DNA of 62,942 nt. Origin: a virus. Within the stretch, counting starts at the first letter, position 1, and each line of letters begins with the position of its first letter. The position numbers were made by a program, and so were the translations under genes. Below are positions 13,693 through 21,286 of this stretch, in pieces. The notes below the pieces were generated by a model. It ran no database searches and was not told where the DNA came from. It saw only the letters and a program-made list of their open reading frames with translations. The DNA is taken from the IMG/VR virus record IMGVR_UViG_3300009152_000050, positions 1 through 62,942 of that record; one strand, 5' to 3'.

Positions 13693-14201
13693 GGTTTTAT
13701 AATTTTAATTAATTTTATAATATACGGAATTGAAAGGCCTATTGATACAATGATAAGCCATTTTATCCACTTATTTTTCTTTTCTATTTTATTTTCTAAT
13801 GCCACAATCACTAAGTCCTTATCAGTCAATTTCTTAGTTAATTTATTTATTTTATCAGTATCTTCCGTTGTGATGATTTTTGTGATAGTATTTGTTACCA
13901 ATTCGGGAACTTTCACCTTAATATATACTGGAACTTTTACCGCTACCGATGTTTCAAAACTATCTATCCTATACTGTATTGTGTCAGGGCATTGTACGTC
14001 AATAGTCTTATATAAGGTGTCTATTGTCTTTACTGAATCCACTTTAATAGCAGTACATGGGTAGTCTTTCCTTACTAATTCAGCTACCTTTTCTTCATTC
14101 TTATCTTTGGCTTTATTGTATAATTCTGCTGCCGTTTTGCATGACGTTAAACATATTACACATACTACTGCAAGTATTAAATAAAATAAATTCTTATTCA
14201 T
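13689..14201 (-). CDS. Unimolecular spanin (u-spanin)
   Basis: A 170-aa protein with a lipoprotein signal at its start (lipobox LTSC, C21) and a transmembrane segment near its end (about 146-163, WLIIVSIGLSIPYIIKLI). A periplasmic stretch of beta and coiled-coil character lies between (DKINKLTKKLTDKDLVIVALENKIE). A lipid anchor in the outer membrane plus an inner-membrane span in one protein is the definition of a u-spanin, which fuses the two membranes at the last step of lysis. Its place among holin-like genes and the endolysin fits. Confidence 0.85.
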   Translation of the reverse strand: MNKNLFYLILAVVCVICLTSCKTAAELYNKAKDKNEEKVAELVRKDYPCTAIKVDSVKTIDTLYKTIDVQCPDTIQYRIDSFETSVAVKVPVYIKVKVPELVTNTITKIITTEDTDKINKLTKKLTDKDLVIVALENKIEKKNKWIKWLIIVSIGLSIPYIIKLIKIIKP

Positions 14202-14213
14202 ATTACGATTTTT

Positions 14214-14486
14214 TTAAGGTTTTTCGCCTGTCTTTACTTCTTCTACTGCATCTACAACATTTTCTACTGCTTCTTCGTCATTAACTCCAAATAGTTTTGA
14301 AAGTGTTTTTGTTGCTAACATTATGAACCCTATCCACATTGCATAATCTTCACCAGTAAGATGAAGTTTTGGTGCGAATAAATTTGCAAATGCCAATGCG
14401 CCCATAAAAAAATAGAGAAGTGTATCTCTAATATCTTTTACTCTTTGTGGAGTAGTTTTTCTCATTTGACTTAATCCGAATCCCAT
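14214..14486 (-). CDS. Holin-like membrane protein, 90 aa
   Basis: Hydrophobic segments at about 21-40 (IRDTLLYFFMGALAFANLFA) and 46-62 (GEDYAMWIGFIMLATKTL) are followed by an acidic tail with VENVVDAVEEVK. Two spans plus a charged tail, in a lysis cassette just upstream of the spanin, fit a class II holin or a pinholin-like protein. The sequence family is not recognised. Confidence 0.6.
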   Translation of the reverse strand: MGFGLSQMRKTTPQRVKDIRDTLLYFFMGALAFANLFAPKLHLTGEDYAMWIGFIMLATKTLSKLFGVNDEEAVENVVDAVEEVKTGEKP

Positions 14487-14491
14487 AACTT

Positions 14492-14713
14492 TTAATTTTT
14501 AAATGCTTTTAATAATTCTTCAAAATTGTTAGTAATCATTTTTTCCATTATATCAAAACGCTTGTTGTAATAAATATCTCTGCTCTCGTACTGATTTAAT
14601 AGTTTACCGAACTTTCTCATTATTGCGTTTACCCTTAATGTTATGTACACTATAAATAAAGCCAGTACTATCATACATATAGAGCCTACTAATACTAATT
14701 CATTAACTGTCAT
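14492..14713 (-). CDS. Single-span membrane protein of lysis region, 73 aa
   Basis: An N-terminal span (VNELVLVGSICMIVLALFIVYITLRV) is followed by a charged helical tail (MRKFGKLLNQYESRD). Start overlaps the upstream gene by 4 bases (ATGA). Spanin-like or holin-helper roles are both possible; there is no lipobox. Confidence 0.55.
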   Translation of the reverse strand: MTVNELVLVGSICMIVLALFIVYITLRVNAIMRKFGKLLNQYESRDIYYNKRFDIMEKMITNNFEELLKAFKN

Positions 14714-14982
14714 TTCATTAGTGCTACGGATAGAGAAATAATAGTTAAAATCAAAAGCCCAAAACCTATAAATTTATAGATTCCAAGCCCCTCGTTTGCT
14801 ATTTTCTCTAACCGCCCTATGCGTTCTTCGTGATCTTTTACTTTTGTAGTTTCTAATTCCTTCAAGGAACTTGCGAATCCCTCTACTGCCTTTGAAAAGT
14901 GTTGCATATTAAGATTAGTTTCTCGGATTTCTCCACTCAACTGTATCATTATTTCTCTGTCTGTCTTAGGTTCTAATGCCAT
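14710..14982 (-). CDS. XhlA-like tail-anchored coiled-coil protein, 90 aa
   Basis: A charged helical body (HEERIGRLEKIANEGLG) leads to a C-terminal membrane span (IYKFIGFGLLILTIISLSVALM). A coiled coil plus a tail anchor is the layout of hemolysin XhlA-type phage proteins that work with holins. It is the first gene of the lysis group after the sigma-like gene. Confidence 0.6.
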   Translation of the reverse strand: MALEPKTDREIMIQLSGEIRETNLNMQHFSKAVEGFASSLKELETTKVKDHEERIGRLEKIANEGLGIYKFIGFGLLILTIISLSVALMK

Positions 14983-15061
14983 TCTATCAGGTTTAAAAGT
15001 ATAAGGTATCGTACGTCTTTTGTAAAGGTATAACTTATTTTTGTATTTAGCACTTATACCC

Positions 15062-15511
15062 CTATGCTCTATTAAATTGTTTCATTTTTCTTTGTACGTT
15101 AAAAACTCTTGATGCTACCCTCAACTCATTCACCCCCATCTTCTTCGCTATGTCCTTGTATTTTAGTCCGAAGTAACGATTTAGTAAAAACGCATCCTTG
15201 CATTTACTATCGTTTCTAAGGCTGTAAATAAAGTTCAAAACCCTATCCAACAACTCCCCACTATCGCTATCTCTGTTATCAATCACATCAAAATCCAAAT
15301 CAACTGCGCCGTTTCTTTTTCCCTTTCTGCAATGGTCTAAAAATACAGACCTCAAAACCATGTAATAATACCCTTCCTTTTCATCCAGCTTACCCGATGC
15401 CCACACTTTGATTAGCGTATCTTGTACCAATTCTTGAGGTAATAAATTATTGTTAGAACATAGAATCTTAGCATAGTTGTATAGAAATTTATTATCGTTT
15501 AAAATTTTCAT
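15062..15511 (-). CDS. ECF-type sigma factor-like protein
   Basis: 149 aa, the length of a short ECF sigma factor. A region 2-like helix (LPQELVQDTLIKVWASGKL, from residue 23) continues through YYYMVLRSVFLDHCRKGKR. A C-terminal helix-turn-helix resembles region 4 (YFGLKYKDIAKKMGVNELRVASRVF, from about residue 113). It would bind host RNA polymerase and redirect it to phage promoters, or be a degenerate derivative used as a DNA-binding protein or small-terminase-like protein. It sits late in the operon just before the lysis genes, overlapping the gene upstream by 4 bases. Confidence 0.65.
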   Translation of the reverse strand: MKILNDNKFLYNYAKILCSNNNLLPQELVQDTLIKVWASGKLDEKEGYYYMVLRSVFLDHCRKGKRNGAVDLDFDVIDNRDSDSGELLDRVLNFIYSLRNDSKCKDAFLLNRYFGLKYKDIAKKMGVNELRVASRVFNVQRKMKQFNRA

Positions 15512-15843
15512 TCTTCAATGGCGTTGATTGAATGTCCTTTATCAATAGCATCAAGTAACTTATCCAATGCCCTACCCAATGGCTTCAATAACCCTAACCT
15601 TTTATTCTTACCCAATACGCTACTTATCGTTTCATCTTCACAACCAAATTGCCATCCGTTACTTTTGATTAATGCGATATTAAACAGTTTTGCACCAACT
15701 ACATTACCAAGTTGGTCTATGCTTATTGCAGTACGAAATAAGAACTCTGTACGACCTTTAAAAATTAAAGTGAATACAAAGCAAATCGGCAATAGTATTG
15801 CAGATATTAGTAAGGCTGATATTAGTAAGATTATATTTTTCAC
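15508..15843 (-). CDS. Membrane-anchored protein, 111 aa, unknown
   Basis: The frame is open to an ATG at 15918, but that start lies 79 bases inside the upstream gene. The GTG at 15843 makes the usual 4-base GTGA overlap with the upstream stop and opens the protein directly with a membrane span (MKNIILLISALLISAILLPICFVFTLIFKG). The rest is soluble and ends acidic. A GTG start is preferred. Function unknown; perhaps a virion or lysis accessory protein. Confidence 0.55.
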   Translation of the reverse strand: MKNIILLISALLISAILLPICFVFTLIFKGRTEFLFRTAISIDQLGNVVGAKLFNIALIKSNGWQFGCEDETISSVLGKNKRLGLLKPLGRALDKLLDAIDKGHSINAIEE

Positions 15844-16271
15844 CACTCTGTTATCATGTTTCCAAATTGGCGAATCATTGCGTGAACATTTACATCTTTC
15901 GTTTCTGCCATTGCACAAAAGAAGTCATACTGCCCTGTGTAATTTACAAGAGGGTCGTAATCCAAAATATCAACACCGCTTTCATCTTGCCCGATAACAA
16001 TTTTAGCAATCGGGTAGCCGTTAGTGATGTCGCACATCGTTGAATTATCGGCAACTGTTTTCTTTGTGTAGTCGGGAACGAAAGATAGGTAAGTACCTTT
16101 TTTCCCATCAAGAAAACTAAAGTGCTGAACAGTCCACAATAGGGTTAAAGAAGCCGAATCTATCGAGTAATTCATACCCGACAAATAGGCTTCACGAAAT
16201 ATTTTTGTTCCGTCTATCTCAATCGCAGGAACTGATACTGTTACTTTTGGGGTTGTTAATTGTATAAACAT
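15840..16271 (-). CDS. Tail-associated protein, 143 aa, unknown
   Basis: The protein is beta-rich and starts with strands (MFIQLTTPKVTVSVPAIEIDG). No signal peptide or metal motif is seen. It lies immediately downstream of the tail-fibre gene (10 nt), which suggests a tail-fibre chaperone, cap or host-interaction protein. I do not recognise the family. Confidence 0.55.
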   Translation of the reverse strand: MFIQLTTPKVTVSVPAIEIDGTKIFREAYLSGMNYSIDSASLTLLWTVQHFSFLDGKKGTYLSFVPDYTKKTVADNSTMCDITNGYPIAKIVIGQDESGVDILDYDPLVNYTGQYDFFCAMAETKDVNVHAMIRQFGNMITEW

Positions 16272-16281
16272 ATTTTAATTT

Positions 16282-19200
16282 TTAAAGTGATGTAATTATC
16301 TCCCATACTGCGCCTGTATAAATACATAATTTGTGTAGAGTTAAATCATACACAACCAAACCCTCCGCTGGTGTTGCAATAGCATTCTTCTGCGTTGTTG
16401 TCATACGTGGAGGAAGGAAGCCTTGTGTAGTGCTTTCTACTGTTAGTTTTGATGAGGTTACGTCTGTTGAAGTACCTACTAATACATTACCCGTACCGTT
16501 AAAAATCACCTTACCAACTGTTGTTTCTATTGCTCTAAAGTCTGCTGCTGCTGTAAGTGTAGGAGCAACATATAATCCTCTTGTTATTCCAGACGCTGTA
16601 CCTGTTTGGTTAAAGGTATTATTAATAGCAATGCCATTGAAAGCACCTGTTCCTGTTGTGGGAGCGTATGTGTCTAATGTGTTAATTGACCCCGATAACC
16701 CTCCTGTGGTTGAGTAAGAAGTTGAACTATTCGTAAATAATGAATAAGCCTGATTATTACTTCCTAACCCAGCAATAACTATACTTGTATTACTATTGCC
16801 CCCTGAAATATGAGCAGGACTACCACCTGAGCCAAATTGCAAAGAACCGCCCAACCCTGTACCTGCTGTAATCCTAACATTACCATCTTTTCTTACTCTG
16901 AAAATAGAGTTAGTGCCTACCAATAAGTCCATCAAATTACTACTTGCCCCACTTGCAGTATTAGTTACATTCAATTTTATCCCTGTAACATTCCCTGTTG
17001 TGTTCCATGTTTGCGATAAGTCCACTACACCTACTGCTGAACTTCCTGTTTGTGTTGTACCTGTACCTGATAGAAGCCCTGTGAAGGTTGGAGAGGCTGA
17101 TTGCAAGTCATTAACCCATGCACCACCTAAGTAAGTATCATTTGTATTTGTGGTTGTGTTGTAAACTGTTAGTCCTGTTGCTGGGGTAGCTATGGCATCA
17201 CGTTGTGTTGTTGTCATACGGGGGAGTAGAACGCCTTTGGTGGTCGATACTATATCCAATTTTGCGGAGGTATTATAAGTATCAGAATAAGTCCCTATAA
17301 TTACATTACCATTGCTTTTAATTCCGGCTAAGTAAGTTCCACTTCTGTCCCATATTCCATTATCTGCATACGTGCCGGCAGATCCTATAATAGTTAGTCC
17401 AAATGCCCCAGTCTGTAATGACGCTTGCGGATTTCCTGATCCACCTATTTGAACGCCATTAAATTTTCCAGAAAAAGAACTTATTAAACTTGAATTTAAG
17501 ACAGTTACACCATCATTCCTTATACCAAAATAATAACCTCCAGTATGGTCAAACATTGCAATATCAAGCTGTCCACTCCCTGCGTTACCTCCAACCATAT
17601 TTAGCCTGCTGGAAGATCCATATATTGATAATGGTTCGGCGCTGTTTACCCCTGTTTTAAAAACTAAGGCTCCGTTTATTCTTGCCGCATAATTTTTAAC
17701 CCCTGAAAATGCTCCATTGGTAAATGTTGGGTTAATATCTATGCCGACCAATGTGTCATTATTAGCTGTAGCTGTCATTATGGATGCTACATATAAACCT
17801 TTTGCTATTGCAAAAGATGGGGTGACCGATGGTGTGTAAGTAAAACTAGAACTTGCTCCAAACGCTCCCGCATTATTATATTGGATTTCCATTGTAGAAC
17901 CTGCTGGTGACCCACCCGCATAACTCGGTATATTCAATGCCCCTGTACCCTGATTAAAAGTTGCTGCCCCGCTTGTGCCTGTAGTGGTAAGGGTAACTAA
18001 GTTTTGTTTCAACGCCAATGCAGCGTTATTAACCACCTGTATTGAATCTGCCACCTTAGTTAATCTTCCCCTACTTGCAAATCCTGTGGTTGCTACTGAA
18101 TCGGATTTGTTTAACTTTAAGTTCGTAATGCTATCTGAATATACTTTTTGAATGTAGGATAAATTATCATAGTTAGCGGAGAAATTTTGATTTGAGTTAA
18201 TCCCTTTATTTAATGCATTCTCCCCTGAAACTACAATACCTGTTGAACCTATACTTAAATTTGAATTATTTAATGAACCACCATTAAAAGCAAGTCCTCC
18301 GGGATAAGTTGAATATTCACTCTTCCTAAAAGAAAGTTCATCGTTAAAAGGATTAACACTTATTTCGGCAGTAAAACCTCCATTATCAATTTCAATATCC
18401 CCTGTAACTGGCTTGCCTACTCTTGTTCCCGAAAGTGGAATCATCAAAGCAAGGCTATCCGACAACTCACTCCTCACACTATCAGCCTTTCTATCTACAT
18501 ATACTTTTTGGATGTATGTAAAGGGGGTATAATTAGGGGAATAATCTATTGTTCCTTTTATACCATACGAGCCTAGAGGCCCTTCTGCAATTTCAATCCC
18601 GCCCCTACTTGTACCCGAATTAAGGACTATACCTATATTATTAGATGCAGATAAAGCGACTGATGAATCGTCTAAATAAATATAATTGTTATAATCAGCA
18701 TCCCGTATAGCCACACCATAATCGCTTGTGAATACCAAATCCCCCGTTATCTTCTTATCAGGTCTTGTTCCCGCAAGTGGAATCATAAGCGCAAGGCTAT
18801 CTGATAGGGTGGTGGAATCAATGCCTCCACTTCCTATACTATCTTTTGCCGCATATCTTGTACCGTCTGATAATAAAAGTATAGTACTATCTCTCCCTGC
18901 ATTTTTACTATAACTAACTACATAAGGAGAAGTGCTGCCTCCCGCTTTATACCAAAAAGTATTGATACCATTTTTTACTTTATATAGGCTATCGTTACTT
19001 GCATAAACATCGGTTAGGTAGTTAGTGCTTCCTGTTGTTACGCCTCCATTAAGTGTCATGTAGTCAATATAAAATCCATTTGCATTAGTACCTGTTGCTG
19101 TAAACCTTACTCCGTCTATTGTACTTGGAAATGATGTACTTGCAAAATCAGTAAATGGTATAGATATATTTTGATATACCCCTGTTAACGATTTATTCAA

Positions 19201-20136
19201 TCCTTGCAATGAACTTAATAGCAATGGTGAGGTAACTGATACACCGCCACTTCTAAGGGTAACATAAATATTTGCAGTAGTAGCTAATGTGCTTTTTAGC
19301 CTTATAAAAAACTTTAAAGTGTTATAGGTAGTCGTAGAATAAGCAGTACCCGAATAGGTAATGCCTAATCTTGCCCCTGTTGTATTCCATGCGCCTATAT
19401 CTGTTGCCTTTACTCCTACGTATGGATTAAGAGTATTATCAAAGTTAGTTACTGCGCCTGTATATGCACCTGTATATTCTGGACTTCCAATATTCTCGTT
19501 CCATAGCACTACACTACTTACTCCTGATGGTGTTGTTGCTCCTGCACCTACTAAAACATTCGTAAGGTATAATTGACTTGATGGGTCAACTTGTGGTACT
19601 GCGGGGTCTGCTGCGGGTGTTCCTGTTAGTTTAAATATCTGCCCTAATGTATCTACCCCTATAACGTCTATTCTTGGTAGTGAAGGGTCTGCTGCGTCTA
19701 AGGTAATTGTTCCTGATGCTGAATTATAAGTATTGTTAGTTATGCAATAGATTGCTGCACTTACATCAAACTCTAATAAGCTATTCCATGTTACCACACC
19801 ACCACTTAATAATCCTGCACAAGTATTTGTACTACTTCCTGTACCATTACCTACAAATAACCACCTTGTAGCACTTATATTTCTTATCCATAAGGCATTA
19901 TCACTTGTAGTAAATATTTGAGAACCTGCGTAATACTTTAAATACGAATTAAGGTTAGCACTTGCCGTATCTGCGAATCTTGCATTTACAAAACCACTAT
20001 CGGCTTTTAATATACCTCTCGTTACTAATAAGTTATTAGCATTACCCTGCCATTGGGTATTTTGTGTAGGGTCTGTCTGCCCCATAGTTACAAATGAAAA
20101 TGCCATAAGGCATATCAGTAATAGTATTTTGTTCAT
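16282..20136 (-). CDS. Tail fibre / receptor-binding protein, 1284 aa
   Basis: A very long beta-rich protein. It starts with what looks like a signal peptide (MNKILLLICLMAFSFVTMGQ), then repetitive strands. The unit DSLALMIPL(A/S)GTR is present twice. Near the C-terminal third and at the very end, a repeated segment (LLPRMTTTQRDAIATP..GLTVYN and FLPPRMTTTQKNAIATP..GLVVYD) is followed by an aromatic GAVW-type ending. That ending is common in Bacteroidota phage fibres and host surface proteins. It probably forms a trimeric fibre that touches the receptor. The signal peptide is odd for a virion protein. Confidence 0.7.
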   Translation of the reverse strand: MNKILLLICLMAFSFVTMGQTDPTQNTQWQGNANNLLVTRGILKADSGFVNARFADTASANLNSYLKYYAGSQIFTTSDNALWIRNISATRWLFVGNGTGSSTNTCAGLLSGGVVTWNSLLEFDVSAAIYCITNNTYNSASGTITLDAADPSLPRIDVIGVDTLGQIFKLTGTPAADPAVPQVDPSSQLYLTNVLVGAGATTPSGVSSVVLWNENIGSPEYTGAYTGAVTNFDNTLNPYVGVKATDIGAWNTTGARLGITYSGTAYSTTTYNTLKFFIRLKSTLATTANIYVTLRSGGVSVTSPLLLSSLQGLNKSLTGVYQNISIPFTDFASTSFPSTIDGVRFTATGTNANGFYIDYMTLNGGVTTGSTNYLTDVYASNDSLYKVKNGINTFWYKAGGSTSPYVVSYSKNAGRDSTILLLSDGTRYAAKDSIGSGGIDSTTLSDSLALMIPLAGTRPDKKITGDLVFTSDYGVAIRDADYNNYIYLDDSSVALSASNNIGIVLNSGTSRGGIEIAEGPLGSYGIKGTIDYSPNYTPFTYIQKVYVDRKADSVRSELSDSLALMIPLSGTRVGKPVTGDIEIDNGGFTAEISVNPFNDELSFRKSEYSTYPGGLAFNGGSLNNSNLSIGSTGIVVSGENALNKGINSNQNFSANYDNLSYIQKVYSDSITNLKLNKSDSVATTGFASRGRLTKVADSIQVVNNAALALKQNLVTLTTTGTSGAATFNQGTGALNIPSYAGGSPAGSTMEIQYNNAGAFGASSSFTYTPSVTPSFAIAKGLYVASIMTATANNDTLVGIDINPTFTNGAFSGVKNYAARINGALVFKTGVNSAEPLSIYGSSSRLNMVGGNAGSGQLDIAMFDHTGGYYFGIRNDGVTVLNSSLISSFSGKFNGVQIGGSGNPQASLQTGAFGLTIIGSAGTYADNGIWDRSGTYLAGIKSNGNVIIGTYSDTYNTSAKLDIVSTTKGVLLPRMTTTQRDAIATPATGLTVYNTTTNTNDTYLGGAWVNDLQSASPTFTGLLSGTGTTQTGSSAVGVVDLSQTWNTTGNVTGIKLNVTNTASGASSNLMDLLVGTNSIFRVRKDGNVRITAGTGLGGSLQFGSGGSPAHISGGNSNTSIVIAGLGSNNQAYSLFTNSSTSYSTTGGLSGSINTLDTYAPTTGTGAFNGIAINNTFNQTGTASGITRGLYVAPTLTAAADFRAIETTVGKVIFNGTGNVLVGTSTDVTSSKLTVESTTQGFLPPRMTTTQKNAIATPAEGLVVYDLTLHKLCIYTGAVWEIITSL

Positions 20137-20145
20137 AATTATCTT

Positions 20146-20691
20146 TTAAATTAATCTAAGAAAAGGAACTATAATAGTTTCCCCTGTGCTAAATGTATTT
20201 GTCCTTGTCATAGTACCCGACCCTGTATCAAATGTTACTTGTCCTTCTGATACTGTTTCTGTAACCCCTCCTGCTAATATATATACAAATTGTAACCCAC
20301 CAATAAACTGATTAAACTGAAATGTATTCTCTCCGTTAGTAGGTTGTCCTGTTGTTGGTGTTGCTGTTACTATAAAAGATAGTGCTGTGTAAACATATCC
20401 ACTTGGAGATATTGGAGATACAGAACCACCGCCACCGCCAGTTATAATTGCCAATGCCTTCAACCCTTCACCACCGCATAATTCCATTAGGTAATTACTT
20501 GTTCCTAATAAGGTTGTATCTGCACTATCATACTCATTCTGCCACCTTATAGCATCTGTTTCCATTGCTAACATTTGTGGTAGTCTTGGGTCTAATTTAG
20601 CACCAAATAACCCACTCTTTAATACTTTTGAAAGTGCTAAATAAGTAGATACATCACCTATTTGTATTTTATCTTCGGTAGTTAATGCCAT
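20146..20691 (-). CDS. Tail-region structural protein, 181 aa
   Basis: An N-terminal helical part (LALSKVLKSGLFGAKLDPRLPQML) is followed by a glycine/serine-rich linker (ITGGGGGSVSPISPSG) and a C-terminal beta domain rich in threonine (TGSGTMTRTNTFSTG). The layout of anchor, flexible linker and beta knob suits a minor tail or fibre-attachment protein. Its start shares one base with the upstream stop. Confidence 0.5.
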   Translation of the reverse strand: MALTTEDKIQIGDVSTYLALSKVLKSGLFGAKLDPRLPQMLAMETDAIRWQNEYDSADTTLLGTSNYLMELCGGEGLKALAIITGGGGGSVSPISPSGYVYTALSFIVTATPTTGQPTNGENTFQFNQFIGGLQFVYILAGGVTETVSEGQVTFDTGSGTMTRTNTFSTGETIIVPFLRLI

Positions 20692-21209
20692 TAGAAAAAT
20701 AAGTTTTCATTATCTGTTAAATAAGTTGCTGAATCTATTGCTAATTGACTGTTACCTATATCCCCACCTATGCTTACTGCATTTTCAGCACTTATGATAT
20801 TAGTCCATAACTTAGCCTTATTATCATAGTAGTTCTTATCTTGTGTTACCCCCAAATTAGCTGCTTGAAATTGTGTAAGTGAGTAGTAAAAAGTCTTATT
20901 GTAAAGCGAAAATAATGTTAGTACTGTCTTAGTATATAAAACTGTACCCGATACATTTAACCAATCTACTCTTACATTTAAACAATAGTCCTTATCTAAG
21001 GCATCTATATCTATTGAAGCATCAGCGTAATCCCATGCTATATAGTTAGTAGTTGTTCCTGTTGGCACAAGATATGTACCATCATTTTTAATAAGATATA
21101 CCCTACGCTGCGTTACTAAAACATCACTACCTGTTGATGTATCTGTAACTGTTATTATACTTGGTAATCCTACTGTTTGAGAAGTAGTAAATAATGGAGT
21201 TAATGCCAT
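20691..21209 (-). CDS. Tail-region structural protein, 172 aa
   Basis: An N-terminal immunoglobulin-like beta domain (LTPLFTTSQTVGLPSIITVTDTSTGSDVLVTQRRVYLI) is followed by a helical C-terminus (YYDNKAKLWTNIISAENAVSIGG). It is the first gene after a terminator and a -7-like box, so it may open a tail-fibre/lysis transcript. Probably a virion component at the tail tip; the family is not recognised. Confidence 0.5.
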   Translation of the reverse strand: MALTPLFTTSQTVGLPSIITVTDTSTGSDVLVTQRRVYLIKNDGTYLVPTGTTTNYIAWDYADASIDIDALDKDYCLNVRVDWLNVSGTVLYTKTVLTLFSLYNKTFYYSLTQFQAANLGVTQDKNYYDNKAKLWTNIISAENAVSIGGDIGNSQLAIDSATYLTDNENLFF

Positions 21210-21225
21210 AGCTTTTATTTAATGT

Positions 21226-21233
21226 CAAATGTA
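21226..21233 (-). promoter_or_regulatory. Possible -7 box before the tail-fibre/lysis genes
   Basis: On the reverse strand TACATTTG matches TAnnTTTG, 16 nt before the start at 21209. No TTTG is found at the expected distance upstream, so it is weak. Its place directly after a terminator makes a promoter here plausible. Confidence 0.4.
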
Positions 21234-21236
21234 AAA

Positions 21237-21267
21237 ATAAACCCCCACTTTTTAAGGTGAGGGAGTA
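21237..21267 (-). terminator. Terminator after the giant internal protein gene
   Basis: On the reverse strand CCCTCACC and GTGGGGG pair around a short AAAAA loop, followed by TTTATTTTT. It lies 20 nt after the stop of the 2140-aa gene, separating it from the tail-fibre and lysis genes. Confidence 0.65.
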
Positions 21268-21286
21268 GAAAGTTACTATAAGATTA

